Shown one piece after another: positions 35,501 through 48,222 of a stretch of 64,000 nt of DNA. The notes beneath the pieces were generated by a model, which did not search any database, was not told the DNA's origin, and saw only the letters and a list, made by a program, of their open reading frames with translations. Position numbers and translations under genes: made by a program. The stretch lies in contig NC_135258.1 in assembly GCF_964204865.1 (NCBI RefSeq), forward strand, positions 12,391,001 through 12,455,000, given 5' to 3'. This stretch comes from Styela clava. Its lineage: Eukaryota > Chordata > Ascidiacea > Stolidobranchia > Styelidae. Positions within the stretch are counted from its first letter, which is position 1, and every line of letters starts with the position of its first letter.

Positions 35501-36006
35501 TAACGAAAAAAATGAGAAATTTGTTTATACGAGAAATGACCCTAATCTCAGAAATTATACAAATTGTTATTTTCCCAAAGAGATGATACCCAAAGTCAGG
35601 TGCTGTCACTCTGGCGTAAAAAAGATTTATCTCTAAGCAAGGTTACAGCCGATCACTGACAGAAAAGTCAAGATTACTGAAACCATGTAGATTAAAGGTG
35701 GTGCATTACGCGTTATTAAATGCCGACTAGCGCATTTAAAGTCAATGCGATCAAAAAAATACGACACGTTATAAGCTTGACACATACCTGAAGAAGGTAG
35801 ATTGACAGAAAGTAAATAAAATATAACATTCAATCGAGTACGACAGCTGAAAACAAGTTTCTGAAGTTCATAATAACACGGTCCGTTTTAATATTCATAT
35901 CTTACATACTAACCTTTTTCACGTAGCACTTTTTCGGTTGATTGTAGTAGTTGCCAAGCGCCAATGCACATAGTGCGAATAAAAACAAGAGTCGAACAAG
36001 CATCAT
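32508..36006 (-). CDS. Secreted Tyr/Cys-rich protein, paralogue C (260 aa, 5 exons)
   Basis: Exons on the minus strand: 36006-35914, 35140-35046, 34171-34004, 33233-32855, 32555-32508; phases 0, 2, 2, 0. The signal peptide is the same as in B. Exon 2 has VSKKYFYGYVYGGGYSS and ends KYCRSLK. Exon 3 is nearly that of B (AKRGYCPNPKPN, SCPDQSC, SRCHGK, KEC). Exon 4 has GKSCHQLNGRYKRR, then a Gly-Ser repeat block of about 75 residues built from heptads such as GSNSFPH, GSDSFPH and GSNSGSY, then FSKCYCYTSKCLHKFVACY. Exon 5 encodes VPCGCSCYKGSKSWR and stop. All frames are open. A mariner-like relic occupies intron 2. The repeat block differs in unit length and composition from that of A, so the two arrays expanded separately. 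Confidence 0.82.
32965..33180 (-). repeat. Coding minisatellite with 21/42-bp units in exon 4 of paralogue C
   Basis: Repeats of 21 bp encode GSNSFPH, GSNSGSY or GSDSFPH, partly grouped into 42-bp pairs. The repeated DNA core is GGATCGAATTCA with GGTAGCTATG. Confidence 0.9.
34370..34810 (+). mobile_element. Decayed mariner/Tc1-like transposase relic in intron 2 of paralogue C
   Basis: Same relic as at 22270-22790, with the block encoding the LRGAIAAKI-like helix near 34650. It is broken by stops. The shared position in B and C, and absence of the transposase part from A, puts its insertion before the B/C split or indicates conversion between B and C. Confidence 0.5.
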
Positions 36007-36097
36007 CTTTTTTGCAGCTATTGACTCGATCGCTTTTTATCGAATTCGTAGAAGGTGGAAGAATACTTTGCAATGGCAGAACGGTTCAATTGATGCC

Positions 36098-36106
36098 ATT
36101 TATATA
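36098..36106 (-). promoter_or_regulatory. TATA box of paralogue C
   Basis: Minus-strand AGTATATAAATGGCATC about 90 bp upstream of the ATG at 36006, as in A and B. The octamer/CCAAT-like block TTGCAAATCATTGG is at about 36152-36170. Confidence 0.7.
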
Positions 36107-36176
36107 CTTTTTACATCAATCTTTTACATTAACCATAACCGAATAAAAACGTCGACCAATGATTTGCAAGCATTTT

Positions 36177-39100
36177 TCACAACAAAAACTTGCCCGTGCA
36201 GTATCGTCTCACAAAGTTATTTGTATCCGCGGTCGTTGATGAGTGAAAGTATGCATTCTTTTCGGTATAAATAAATTACGTATTTCACCCCGGAGACCAA
36301 CTCCCATCAAATAACCGTTGCAAAATTGGCCTATTCTTCTGTTAGTTTAAAGTGTTTTCTCTGATTAATACAATAAGCGACTAAGGGTTGGAATATCTTT
36401 CATCATTCCGGTTAGACAAAATTCAGCCGATTTGTTGAACTCAATGGCGAGATAGAGATCACTTGTCCATTGTGGTTACAAGTTTAAGTTTTAGTTGCAA
36501 TCGAAATCCTGAGCCGATAGAGGAATATCAATAGACCTTAACTATAGATCAGTTATTTTCCAATATATTATTATGGAAAATTTTTTAAATAAATTGGGAT
36601 ATTTTACCTGACGTCTCATTTTTATTTTTCATTATTGAAAAATCATGCTTATTTAATGTTATTCCTGTCTGCGTGTTCTTGAGTTTCAAAAAAACATGTA
36701 ATGATGATTTGACTTTTTAATCACATTTAACTTATAAATAATCGTCAATATTTCTCCAAATGCAGAGTTCGTTGGAGTTTACTTAAAACAAGAAAACCAC
36801 AAGATCAAATTAATGCAAAGTCATTGAGCCGGGAGCTAGGAAACTTAATTATGAGGTAATTTTTAAGTTTATCCAACTAGATGAAACTAAAAATATTTGG
36901 ACCGAGTTGAATAATTACCACGAATCAGCACAGAACACATTTACACGTACTTTTAAAAAAAAGAGGGGGTATACTCGAAATAAAAAAAAAACATGAAAAA
37001 TGATAGAAGGAAAACAAAGATTCGAATATTTTATATAACGGTTGCTGTTGGTGTTGAAGTTGAATAAATCATATTTAAATTCTGTATTTCTGATTTTGTA
37101 GGACCAACCGGATTTTTTCTCAGATTTAATACATAATCAATATGAGTTTAACTTATCATGAATATAAATAGTCAAATATATAAGAATACAATGCGAGTCG
37201 TCGTTTATGGGTTGGTTATCACTGTCAGCGGAAATCTACTATATTTAAGTAAAAAAAGTAGTCAAAAGGACAAACATGAGAAAAGATGAAGAGGTCTGAA
37301 GACTTGAATGTTTTTAAATATCTCGGCATAAATATAAGTAATTCATATATTAAAAGAAAGTTTGGTGGTGGACAGCCCAATCAAAATTTCTGAACATGCA
37401 ATAAATCATCAGTTACTGTTTCATCCAATATGAAACAGTAAAAATTATTTCATTTCTATCAAAAGGCATCTATTAAGTTTTATATAACATGTTCACTGGT
37501 CTAGCTAATACTGGTTCTATCCGGTTCATCACGGGTATTTAGAATTAAAATAAAGCAATGTATTTTCAGCTTGTTTTGTAGATGTTCCCACCGCGCAATG
37601 CTGTATACATGTTTAAAATATAAAAACCACGCTGCATCAGTAGAAATACAACAAGAATTACAAGTTCTTGTAATCTTTATATTAGATCTTAATCATTTAG
37701 AGTGATTAAGCATTCAAATTTTTTAATTAATGTTTCCTCGCCCCACAAAGTGTAATCGTTTATGTTTAGTAGATGCGATTATCTGATTATCAATGCATTT
37801 CTAGTTCCCGTATGTAACAAAACATTTATTTTAGATTGTTGAAGACACGAACTAAAAATTGAGGTTTTGAAAATCGTGATTGGACGACAACTCTTGCTTG
37901 AATACTTCACTTTTAGTTCAAAATTGGAACAGTGGTAATTCGATTTCTATAATCAAGTATGACTAAGCATACATAAATGCTTCATTTTAGTCAGACATAT
38001 AGAAAACTGCGTGATCCTTTTTTTGTATAGATTTAAAAAACTAATTGCAATGAATGTTCCACATTGTGCGATATAAATCATACATATATAAATAAAAGAA
38101 ATGCATCCTTTATCATCTGTCTCTCATCAACGAAAAAATATCGTAGACTGTCATTAAAAATAAATAATCTCGCCATGTTATTATGCGATGTGGATACTGT
38201 TAAACAAAGTACGATTTTTGAAATGTGTAATGAACTTAACAGGTCCTTGAGCAACGTCAAACGAAGTAGAAACACCAGTTTGATCAAATATTAACTTGTA
38301 AATTTCCACAGAATTGATTTTGACAAAGATTACCCGTAAATGGCACGCACGACAGACCTTTGGACAAGTTTATTCTTTGTTTCTTATCTGTTTATCAATA
38401 ATTTTCTAATCACACACAAACGCGCGCGAAAATCAAAAAGTTTCCACTAAATAGAGAATCAGAAACCAGTTATCGCCCTCAAACTTAATATAAATTTCTT
38501 TCAGTCCTTCAATAATTAGGTACATAAATTGGGTGTTTAATGTTTATAAACTGCTTTGGATGCTGAAACAGGTTTTCAGGATCAAGCTGATCATTCCGAG
38601 GCAAAAGTTTCCAATGAACTATGAATGTAGTACCTGCAAAAGCGTTCAAATAATGTCCTCTGTTTTGATAACCGACATAGGTCATGTCATGGGTGATTCA
38701 TCACACCTTTTTTACACCCACTCGTTAATGATGTTGTTTTTCTCATTCTTAATTGCAAAAACTTCTTCTTTCGTGTGAATTGTTTATTACTGATTTAATA
38801 ATGAAATGCGCTAGAATACAAAGGTGAACATGGATGGACTTTTATAGATATCGGCTCATGTCCCGCACTTGAACATGTTCAAACAACCTAAGAAACTTTT
38901 CCCGCTAATCCGCCTCATCAATATTGCTCTAAAAGTCAAGAGTGGTGGAACGACAAGACAAAAAGTTTTTAAATAAGAGAATGAATAAGTATGAAAACAT
39001 CTGTCTTTTTTAAAATGTTTAATGATGGTGTATTACGGTTATATTTTGCTAGGCCCAACGTAGTTAAAGTATATTTAGATAAGATCTTGGATATATTATA

Positions 39101-40125
39101 ATTTACATACGAATTTCTGAATAATAACGAGAATCCGACGTATGAAACAAACAATGACGATCAGTTTGCAGTAAATTCAGCCACAAAGCCCTAAGAAACT
39201 TGTAAGAAGAGACCAAAATATCATACAGGAATCGCTTTCCTTGTACCATGTGTTGTTACAAAATAAAATTGTGTTTCGTCTTTCAGACACCAATTCATAA
39301 ATATTGACATAACCATAAATTTCCAGAAATAAATGTTTGTTCCGTTATCATGTATAACGAATAAGGTGGCTACCGAAGAAGCCTTGAAATATGTATCAAT
39401 TGCCTCGTTAGAACCACAATCTCGAAACTGGAAAACAGAACGGCACTCATAGCAGCATTACAGAGCGTTTATTCCATAATTTTATAATTATGTAAGAACG
39501 GTATTTCTGATACAATAACGTCTTGTCATGGTTTCGGTGGAAGATTCAAGATTCTTATCATAACTCTATTTATAAATTATAAACAATAGAACATGGTCGG
39601 AAAATAATTTGTTGAACGATTACCCATTTTCGACCTTTCTCAGAAATAGGCCCATGCAAAGAATTCGGCAATGAGATATTCTTCACCAAGCAATGGCAAT
39701 GATTGAGCAATTTTTACCAATCCATCTGGTACATTTGATTACTTGTAGACCTATACACGATTCATTTTATTTTAATAGGATAAAAACGGTAAAATATTTA
39801 ATTTGAATATCGGAAATAAAAAGCTCGTTATAATCTGATGGACACAAATTTTTTATCAACGAAAAAGTCTTAAAGCACCTTTGATGATACAAATTAGGAT
39901 ATTATGACTAGGATATAAAGAAAGAATCAAAAAGTTTCACAATACGTTACAAAATTTAGGTAAAAGGCCGTTTTATCATCGAAAAAACGACTCAAGTCCA
40001 ACACCAAAAATGTATTGGCTATAAACGTACTTATATTCGCAACTAGCATATATTTTTCATAGCTGCCTATAAATCAACCTGCATTTGTATACTGCCCGAG
40101 AACCTAACAACTCTAATATAATAAC
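36177..40125. other. Unit C upstream non-coding DNA
   Basis: Aligns with units A and B but with several deletions; for instance the stretch matching 15480-16190 of A is shortened near 39470. No conserved ORF. Confidence 0.45.
37619..37626 (+). promoter_or_regulatory. Plus-strand TATA-like element, copy C
   Basis: TATAAAAACCACGC and GCATCAGTAG, as in units A and B. The DNA just upstream has a small deletion relative to them. Confidence 0.35.
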
Positions 40126-40424
40126 TAGAATATCGGTTAGAAACCGAAGACTTATCGATCGGAGGTTAGGGGACCCCCCAAAACAGTTGTCTTACTTCAT
40201 AGTGACACCGTGTGTCCATCACTAATTAATTAATAACTCGCTAATTATAAGACATAATCCATCCAAAATCAATTGGCTTCTGATCCGAGCTATGATGAAT
40301 GCACATGCAAAATTTGGAGCAGATTCAACCTCGCTTTCGTGAGATATCGCGTGCATCTAACACACAGACAAACAGACAGACAAATACCTATCAACATACT
40401 TACCGATCTTAAGATCGATAAGTA
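40126..40424 (+). mobile_element. SINE-like element with CGATAAGTAA tail, inserted in unit C
   Basis: It starts AGAATATCGGTTAGAAACCG and ends ...AAGATCGATAAGTAA. Unit A is continuous at this point (near 16835-16845), so this is an insertion. It matches 48340-48664 over its full length, including 'cactaattaattaa' and 'tcgtgagatatcgcgtgcat'. No tRNA-like head was recognised; the 3' simple tail suggests a retroposed sequence or a LINE 3' end. Confidence 0.65.
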
Positions 40425-40465
40425 ATTATGCCTTATCAAACGTATCACTTGCTACATTAATTTTA

Positions 40466-41462
40466 AATGTAAATCTATATTTTTCAAATTTACTATTAGC
40501 CAGATAACACTATAATTCTTAATTAATCATGGTGTATAATATATGATACTATTTGCACAGTCACCTTCAAACGCACATCGATACACGTATATGCATACAT
40601 TTTGTGCCGGAAGATATATAGAAGCAGAGCCAAGGTTTTTAATGAAATGAATTGCGTCGAAAAAAATTCATTTTATCTTTTTTATTGAATATAAGTAAAT
40701 AACTTTGAATTATGGAAAAGATTTTGACTGTACGAAAATTATTCAAATTAGTAAATTGCCTAATATTTCGAATGGTACCGTGTTTCCACAAGAGTACGGG
40801 TTCACGCAGGACAAGGACACAATATTACACTAAAATAACTAATGAAAACTCCAACTAATGCGTGAAAAATTCATGGAGTTGTGTTTGTCGCGCATGAATT
40901 AGCAATGAGTTTATCGCGGATGAAGAATTTTCCTCATTTCCTTTGCCCGGTTACATAGTCTGTGAATCGACGAAAAGTCAGTGGGATCAATCTAGTGGCG
41001 TCGAGTTATAATACAAATGTACAGGATAGAAACGCTAAAATAATACTTGGCTACAGCTACTGAGGTAGACGATAATACTACTTGGGAATACAAATCTTTC
41101 CGGCGAAGCTCAGTCATAGAAAACCAAGTCATTTAAAAAACTTGGACATGCAAAGGTAAATATACAGGTAGAGTTGTTTGTAGTGATGAATATTAATATT
41201 TATAATATATTTAATAAGATGAAAACCAAATAATGTTTTTTACCTACTACGATAAAATTTTAGGAAGGATAGATACGGATATTATGATGTTTCTGATAAT
41301 ATGATATATATATATATATATTTAGACATATCGCAGACGAAAAATCGGAGTCTACTAATTTGAATGTAAAATATATTTACTTCAACACTAAACTGAACAT
41401 AAAATTTCGTTTTTCACACTTTAAAGGAGGAGCCTAACAAACTACACAACTCTGAAGCATAA
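40466..41462. other. Region upstream of the GPCR gene
   Basis: No ORF, no recognised element. It must contain the promoter and 5' leader of the GPCR gene, but no clear TATA box was picked out. An AT dinucleotide run lies at about 41305-41323. Confidence 0.4.
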
Positions 41463-44400
41463 ATGATGGATGGCAGTGGAGGGCACACTGACGTCACGGA
41501 AATGAACTCACAACAAGTGTTTGGTCCTGTTGGAGCGAAGGAAGGCGGTTGCCCTGGAGTAAGTTACATCCGCTATTGCCTTTTAGTCAGTGTACATTAA
41601 TCAGACTTCTTTATCAAATTAAAACACATACTTTCAATCATGCAGTGGACACCGGCAAGAATGTTCTTGGAAGTATTCCTGGTACTGATGCTGGTAGTAA
41701 ACTTGTTTTCTGCATTTGTGATATTTACTACAAAATCAACATTGAATTTTCATAGTACTTTCAATAAAGTTTGCATTCTGATGATTAATTTTTCTGGTAT
41801 AGCACTGGTAAGTTAATTTTATACACCGTTTAGTTTGTACTAGACACAGCAATCAATTTGTGCTAAAATCAAAACGATCCGAGAAAGTTTTTTTTGTCTT
41901 TCGCGTAAATAATTGATTGAAAATGTGTTACGCATATCTAATCAAGGAAATGCATTTAGCAATGAACCTAAAGACATTTTTTGGGTGGTGAGAACACGCC
42001 ATGCCATACACCAGGATGCCGATAATCATTTTTTCCAGTGCACGATCCACGGGTTTTCCATTATGCCAAATAAACTTATCAGTTGTGGATGACTACGCTA
42101 ACTAGAATTCTGATGGCATACGAGGCGTCAACGTGATCATAAACATTATTTTTCAATCCGCTATAAAATAGGTACATGACCAAGTACGGTAATTATTATT
42201 AGTTGAATATTACCAAACATATAAATCCATCCCCCAAAAAGGTCAAATTATACTTGTGGGGTCGTTATTACATGTTTAAAAACCAGTGATCTAGAGTTTT
42301 AGTTTGGATGGAGTCAAAATTCAGATTTACTAATTCTTCTATTCATTCAGTGCTCTCATTTTTCGTTTCTACCGTTGCTGTTCAGTCCCATGATGACTCA
42401 AAACACCGATACTAATGGATTTCATCGATATATAGATTTGGCAACAACCGTTAGTTTCAACGTTCAGGATCAGGTATCAAAACTAAGCTTATAATACCAC
42501 GTGACGATACTAAGAAACCCTAGTACTGTGTTTTCCGAACCCGAGGCCGCGGACTCAAATGTGTCCATTGAGGGCCCTGTTGATCACTATTAGTTAGTTT
42601 CCCGCTTTCATGGCAAAGCGAAAGCGAGTATTCATGAAGACAATTATTTCCTGATGCCCATTTTGACAAAATAGCGAAACAAGTTCAGACGCGGGGTTCT
42701 AATTAAATGTTGCAAATAGCGGTAAATGATATTTTTATAGTCGTTCTGGTAAATATCGATGATATCAAAGTTTATTTAATTCTAATGCCCTAGCCTAGAT
42801 CCACCGCGGATCAATCAACCTCGTAACTGTTCCGCGGTCAATAAAGGTTGGAAAACACTGTCCTAGTAGCCTACAACGAACTGTGTTCCAATTTTCAAAA
42901 TATTGCAAATCGGACCTCGGAAATGTGGATACTTTTTACGGTACGGTCTAGCGTCTGACTGCTCTGGTCCAGTTATGCTTATATCAGTAGTAGTAGTAAC
43001 AATCACACATTACACAATACGTCTATGAATGTGTATGGTACACTCGTTGGCCAGTACAGGCTAAAATGTTTGTTTTCTATGGCTCCACAAACAAATTTTT
43101 AAATTTCGAGTATCATTATATTTAAATTTGTATTTGCAGAATACCAGTAAATTTGGGAAAAATCATCAAATTACCTATATATATATTCTATATACCAATT
43201 TTTAACTGTATGATTGTAGTTTGGGTGCAGGCATATATATATGTCTCATATACCCTAAGTATAACTTGTGTGTAATACATTATTTGAGGATGTTACCCGC
43301 GCTTGCGTTCTATTATTTAAAGGATGACACAATTTACATATCCCACCTTCCAAAACGTAAAGGATTATTTCCTGTGGTCGTCTGGTAAAGCTCGTACAAC
43401 CTTTGTTTATCGTTTCATGCATTGCTAAAAATTCAGTAACTTTACTAGGAAGCTATTGTAATCGGGGTTATTACGACTAATTGATTTGTGAAATGTAAGT
43501 GTTTTCTGAGCCCTGGTATTTCTAATGCCTATATAGTTGATTGTGAAATTAGTATTCATATGAATTTTCCGTATTCTTTGACATTGCTATATAATCATGA
43601 ATAAATGTTGTTTTCAGTAATGATTTTCGGAATAGTATTGGACCAGCAAACAAGTTTAACTTATTTCAGGCGAAGACAGAACTGCAATGGTGCAATGTAT
43701 CGGAAACTGCGTCATGCAAATGGTCCGGATTCAGTTTTACTTTCCTTGTTTTCTCACCTTTGGCTATACTTGTTGCAATGAGTGCTGATCGTGTGGTGGC
43801 AACATACTGCTGGAAAACTTATAAATTTCGGTAAGTCAGATATGCCAGAAAGTATTCCTCGAATGGCATTTATTTTGTTTCAGAAAAAACTCTCTGTATG
43901 ACCAACGGATTCGAAACATGCTGCTTAGAGCAGCAGTAATAATAGAGTGGATATGATGTCAACTTCGCGGTCATTTAATTGAAGGTTGCACGAAAAGTAT
44001 ATATTTTGAGGAATATGAACCAAGTATTTGTTCGTCTATTTATCAGTTATGCCATAAGCTTGAATAAAATCCCCGCTCAGAAAACTTAACTATCAAGATA
44101 ATCAAAATACCGCATAAATTGCTATTGATCAACAGAGGCCATGCTGTGTCATCATTCAGACTGACGGTGTTGATAGGTTTTCTGGCAACTCTTTGTCTCA
44201 TTTCTGTACTTCCTTTTCTTAACATCGGAGCTACGTATAAATATGACAGTATACTTCTGGTGTGTGTACTCCCCCGTGATCCTGACTCTGCTTTGACAAG
44301 GACGTTTGCTTTAATTGTAAGTATACATACTTGCTGGGTATTTCTCCCAGGAACCAACTATTATAATGAATGATATTGAAAATATTCTAATTCACGGAGC

Positions 44401-47231
44401 ACAACGCATGATGCCTGAAATTGAATTTATTCAAGAATCATGTCCACCACTCCACTCAGAAATAAAACCTAGTTAGATGATGAAAAAAGTAAAAAAAATT
44501 CAGTCTTTCCAGGATAATATTTGCGTAAAATGGTTCGCAGTGCAAATGTAAAAACAACGCAAAAGCAAATTACCCTCCAATGTAATAAACCTCATCAGAG
44601 GTTCAGAAAAAGAAAAAAAAATTATGTTTTAAATTACAACCTATTTTTCGCAAAATGCAAATTCGCGAATTGAAATTTACTTTTTTTGACAGGTTACCAC
44701 GTTTATTGCAATTTTACTGTTTTTCTTAATATTGGCGGGATGTCTTACGTTGTCAGCTGTATATTTGAATTCAAACCCTCGATTCGTATCCAGTAACATC
44801 GGATCTTCTCTAGTATTTGGTCGATTTGGTGTCGTCAAAAGTGAAGGTTGGAAGCGAGTTAGTCGACTGACGCTTGCTGTTTCGTGTCTTGGACTCGCGT
44901 CATTCATTCCACTTTTGGTAAGGACATCATTGGTAAATAATGAATGTACAGTGACATCACAACAGTAACGTGGGGCACAGCAGCACAAACCTCTTCATTA
45001 TAGGATCCTATCAATTACACCTTTACTGCCTCATAATGTGTTCACTTATCATTTGAATTTAAGGCAGTTAGTACCCCACACTTCGATTTTTTGGATCTAA
45101 TCTATATACTACAATATTCGCGAAGGTTTTACCCGAATCTATGCACATAAGTCCCAAGTTCATGCCGGCAAATCTCCAAGCATCTTGGGCTTTGGGTACA
45201 GGCTTTGAGTATTTTCTCAATAACTTTACATCCACATGCGAGCCGCAAGTTATTCAGAATCCTAGTTAAACTAAAAACCACGCAAAAACCAATTTCTACA
45301 AGATAAAATTGGTACAAAGGCGAGTGGGAACAAACAGAAATTTGAATATATATACTAATTTATAAATATGGGCAGGAGTGGATGTTTGTGAATGCAGTCA
45401 ATAATAAAAAGCGATGTATGGTCATGAGTATATATAATAGTGCAAAGTTATAATCGCCAATATTTGTAAATTTCCACAGGCCCTATTGTAGTAATCAATT
45501 CATGGTTGAGAGTAATCCATTTGTTAACAAATGTGCACGGACGTACATAAACACTGTGTATATATATATAGGTACTGTCATAACTGTATTTCCCGTTGAT
45601 ACAGCTTTGTCTCTGCTCTAACTAAGTTAGATGCATGGAAAAACGTGTGTGCCAATCCTTACATTAATTTTGAAAGATTAATTTGAAATGTATTGAATAA
45701 ATTTCAGGCAATTTCATTTTATCGTCTATTTCACGAGTTGGATGAAACGAAACGTGAAAACATGGACATTGCAACAACTGTATTTCTTCTTTTGGTACCT
45801 TGTCTAAATCCAGTTATCTACATAGGATTTTCCAGAGATTACAAAAATCGAGCAATCCGAATTTTATCATGGATAAAACCGAAGCGATTCAGAAGGTCGG
45901 TTACAATTATTACATCAGGGTTTATATAGCACTACTATATCGGACTCAAGCAAACATAAAAATTGATGATATATACTTTTTTTTAACAGCGTTAAAAATT
46001 ATCATTATATAAATGAGGCGTTGGTTCGAACTGAAAGAAAAAGAATTTGCTGCTTACATATAATACTAAAGGCCGTGAAAATTTGTATATTTTCATTGTA
46101 ATATTATCATAAAGTATTGAAATGTTCGTAAAAAAAAAGATTGGCGTTCCAGCGACATCTTTCATCCTGTCGAAAATCTGAAATCGATTGAGTCCAATTA
46201 TTGAAAAATTACTTATTGTGATTCACTCATTTATAATCTCTTACAAACCCACTGCAAATTCTAAGCTAATTAATTTGTTCTTTATCCGCAGTAATATATC
46301 AAGCACGATGGATCATCGTATAGATAGCAACTGGGATTCAGAAGCTGAAATGCTTCCGAATCATCGAAATATTGGCACCGACTTCATAAATACCTCGCAA
46401 ATTAATGCCGATGTATCTATCAGCCCTATTCCTGCCAATATCATTAGAAGAACCTCACATAATTCCGGCGCAAGTCGTGAATTGGTAGAGCCAGAAAGAA
46501 GAATTCGAGGGGAAAGGCATTATTCTCCACAGTCCGACGGAACGAGGGTAAATGCTATTGTTAGTCCTAACCTGATACCCGATAGAAAACCTACAGAATT
46601 TCATATTTATGAGCATAATGGAATCACTCATATGAATCCTTCCGTATCTGGCAGTGGTTCATCAGAGTCATATCGTCAAGGTAATATCAATTCAGTTGGG
46701 ACTTCGCACGAAAGTATATTTCAAACTCCAAAGCCACGTTTCGGAAAAAAAATGTCAACAGAAGCTATAGACTTTTTTCAGAACGCTCCACGTTACTTAA
46801 AATTCTCCAATCATAACTGGGAAATACCGAAACAGAATAGACGAAACTCCGGTAAAGTTCCCGAGTATCATTATCACCATCATTTGCATATCTATCCATC
46901 AACTCAAGATCAGAAATTTCTGTCAGAACATTCAAAGCAATACGGGTATAGTCAACATGAAATAGAAGCCGTAGCTAGCAGCAACCCCCAATTTGGCTTG
47001 AATTCGCATTTCTACCAAGGCTATGACGAAAGACGAAGAAAAAAATCTGGAGAAAACAGTAGAATGGATCGACATTATAGGAAAAACCGTCGCCGAACGT
47101 TGCATGGGGAAGCCTCCCTTTTTCTATCTTCGGACAACTTGGTATGGCCTGAAAATGTTACAACCAATGATCCATCGCCTTCAAAAAAATATAAACGCGG
47201 ATTACGAGAAAATAATATGCCGAATAAATGA
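41463..47231 (+). CDS. Class A G-protein-coupled receptor, prostanoid-receptor-like, long C-tail (691 aa, 8 exons)
   Basis: Exons: 41463-41558, 41646-41807, 42351-42473, 43670-43830, 44136-44316, 44693-44917, 45708-45895, 46292-47231. All introns are GT-AG and phases join without a stop. TM1 spans about 36-60 (N51 at the conserved Asn place), TM2 70-101, TM3 about 143-166 ending in DRV (167-169, in place of DRY/ERC), TM4 189-212, TM5 242-266, TM6 297-320 with FIP where CWxP is usual, TM7 335-357 with NPVIY (350-354). C143 and C224 give the usual TM3-ECL2 disulfide. N136 (NVS) is a sequon. The GFxFTFxxFSPLAxLxAM pattern in TM3 and LPxLxIG in TM4 recall prostanoid receptors, though the TM7 motif is the general one. 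The tail (379-691) is polar with a His-rich YHYHHHLHIY. The ligand is uncertain. Confidence 0.85.
42526..42860. mobile_element. hAT MITE (335 bp) in intron 3 of the GPCR gene
   Basis: The ends are CTGTGTTTTCCGAACC and, inverted, CAGTGTTTTCCAACC, each followed by a CCGCGG block. It is flanked by CCCTAGTA (42518-42525) and TCCTAGTA (42861-42868), a 7/8 target duplication. It is non-coding. Confidence 0.85.
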
Positions 47232-47279
47232 AATACTGATATTTAAACAATTGTGTGGACGCAAATTCTGAAATTTACA

Positions 47280-48222
47280 CAGGGCTGCCATAAAGTCTAT
47301 ATTTCTAAGAATATCCTTATTTTGAAATGTGTCCTTATTTTTGTTTTATTTTAGGGTAGAGGTTCTTATACCGGGTACTTAGATTGATCAATTCTAATGA
47401 TTTATTTGCTAAAAATGATATTTGAACCTCATTGATTGCACTCGCATTCATGACGTAATAACAGCAAATCAATTGCCACAATGACAAAACAATTGCCTAC
47501 TGGCAAAGAACAGTCCGCGTAACTTGAATCAAAATACAGTAGTGAATCAGAGCTTTGCAGTTGACGAGTAGAATTATTCAAGATCTGATAGATTTGGTGA
47601 GTTTAGAAGTAACCTACTGGCGTTCTGAGCGACTGCCTTTTCACCAAGAATTTCAGAACGTGTCGATTTTATTACTAGTCGATATTCAGTGCGCTGGGCA
47701 AATCAAAAAACGAATCCCATGCAGTCATCAGAATATTTGAAATAAATTAAGTAATAGCCTTCTAGAGAAAAATTTAATCTTCAAGCCCTGAAAATTTTAA
47801 ACAGATTAGTCCAGTAATCAAAGAGAAAAGTGACTTTTTAAAAACGTGTCAAAGAACAAGCATAAGAACAACAAAAATACCGAAACGATTGTTATGTCCA
47901 AAAACGTGTCCGCAGTTATACTTTAAATTTAGTTTAGATCTGTAACTTCATAAGAGATAAAATGGGTAAACGTAAAATCATTAACCGTGTTGATTATGAT
48001 ATTCTACAGGTGAAAGTGAACTTAAAAGTGAGATGGAACAGATAGTTTGTACTTTGTAGGAATAAAGAACTACTGAAGCAAATCCTGCATAATGCAGAGT
48101 ATGATTAGACACGGATCGCACTGGCATGAATACATATTGTTTATTACATTTCGTTCTTTGTTATCTTATTAATACGTTTCCCTGATGTCCTTATTTTTGA
48201 GTTCGTATCAATGGCAGCCCTG
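47280..48222. mobile_element. DNA transposon-like element with CAGGGCTGCCAT termini
   Basis: Starts CAGGGCTGCCATAAAG and ends with ATGGCAGCCCTG, giving a 12-bp inverted repeat, with ATAAGGACA/TGTCCTTAT blocks just inside both ends. Flanks do not give a clear target duplication. It has no long ORF. A copy of the CAA-rich foldback repeat lies inside (47755-47915), so it may be composite. It directly follows the GPCR stop, so the GPCR 3' UTR may end within it. Confidence 0.65.

Larger units (their letters stand above)
30110..40465. repeat. Tandem segmental repeat unit C (about 10.4 kb)
   Basis: Third directly repeated segment with gene TCRP-C. Its left end matches unit A from 2728. The right end is cut: the match stops after 'acgtatcacttgctacatt' (near 40456), and the last 1.4-1.9 kb of units A and B is missing. 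A SINE-like element sits at 40126-40424. Confidence 0.85.

Noticed and set aside
44043..44357. Minus-strand ORF of 104 codons
   Set aside because: It is the shadow of GPCR exon 5 on the other strand.
47222..47227. AATAAA overlapping the last codons of the GPCR gene as polyadenylation signal
   Set aside because: It lies inside the coding end; a cleavage site 10-30 bp on is possible but nothing else supports it.
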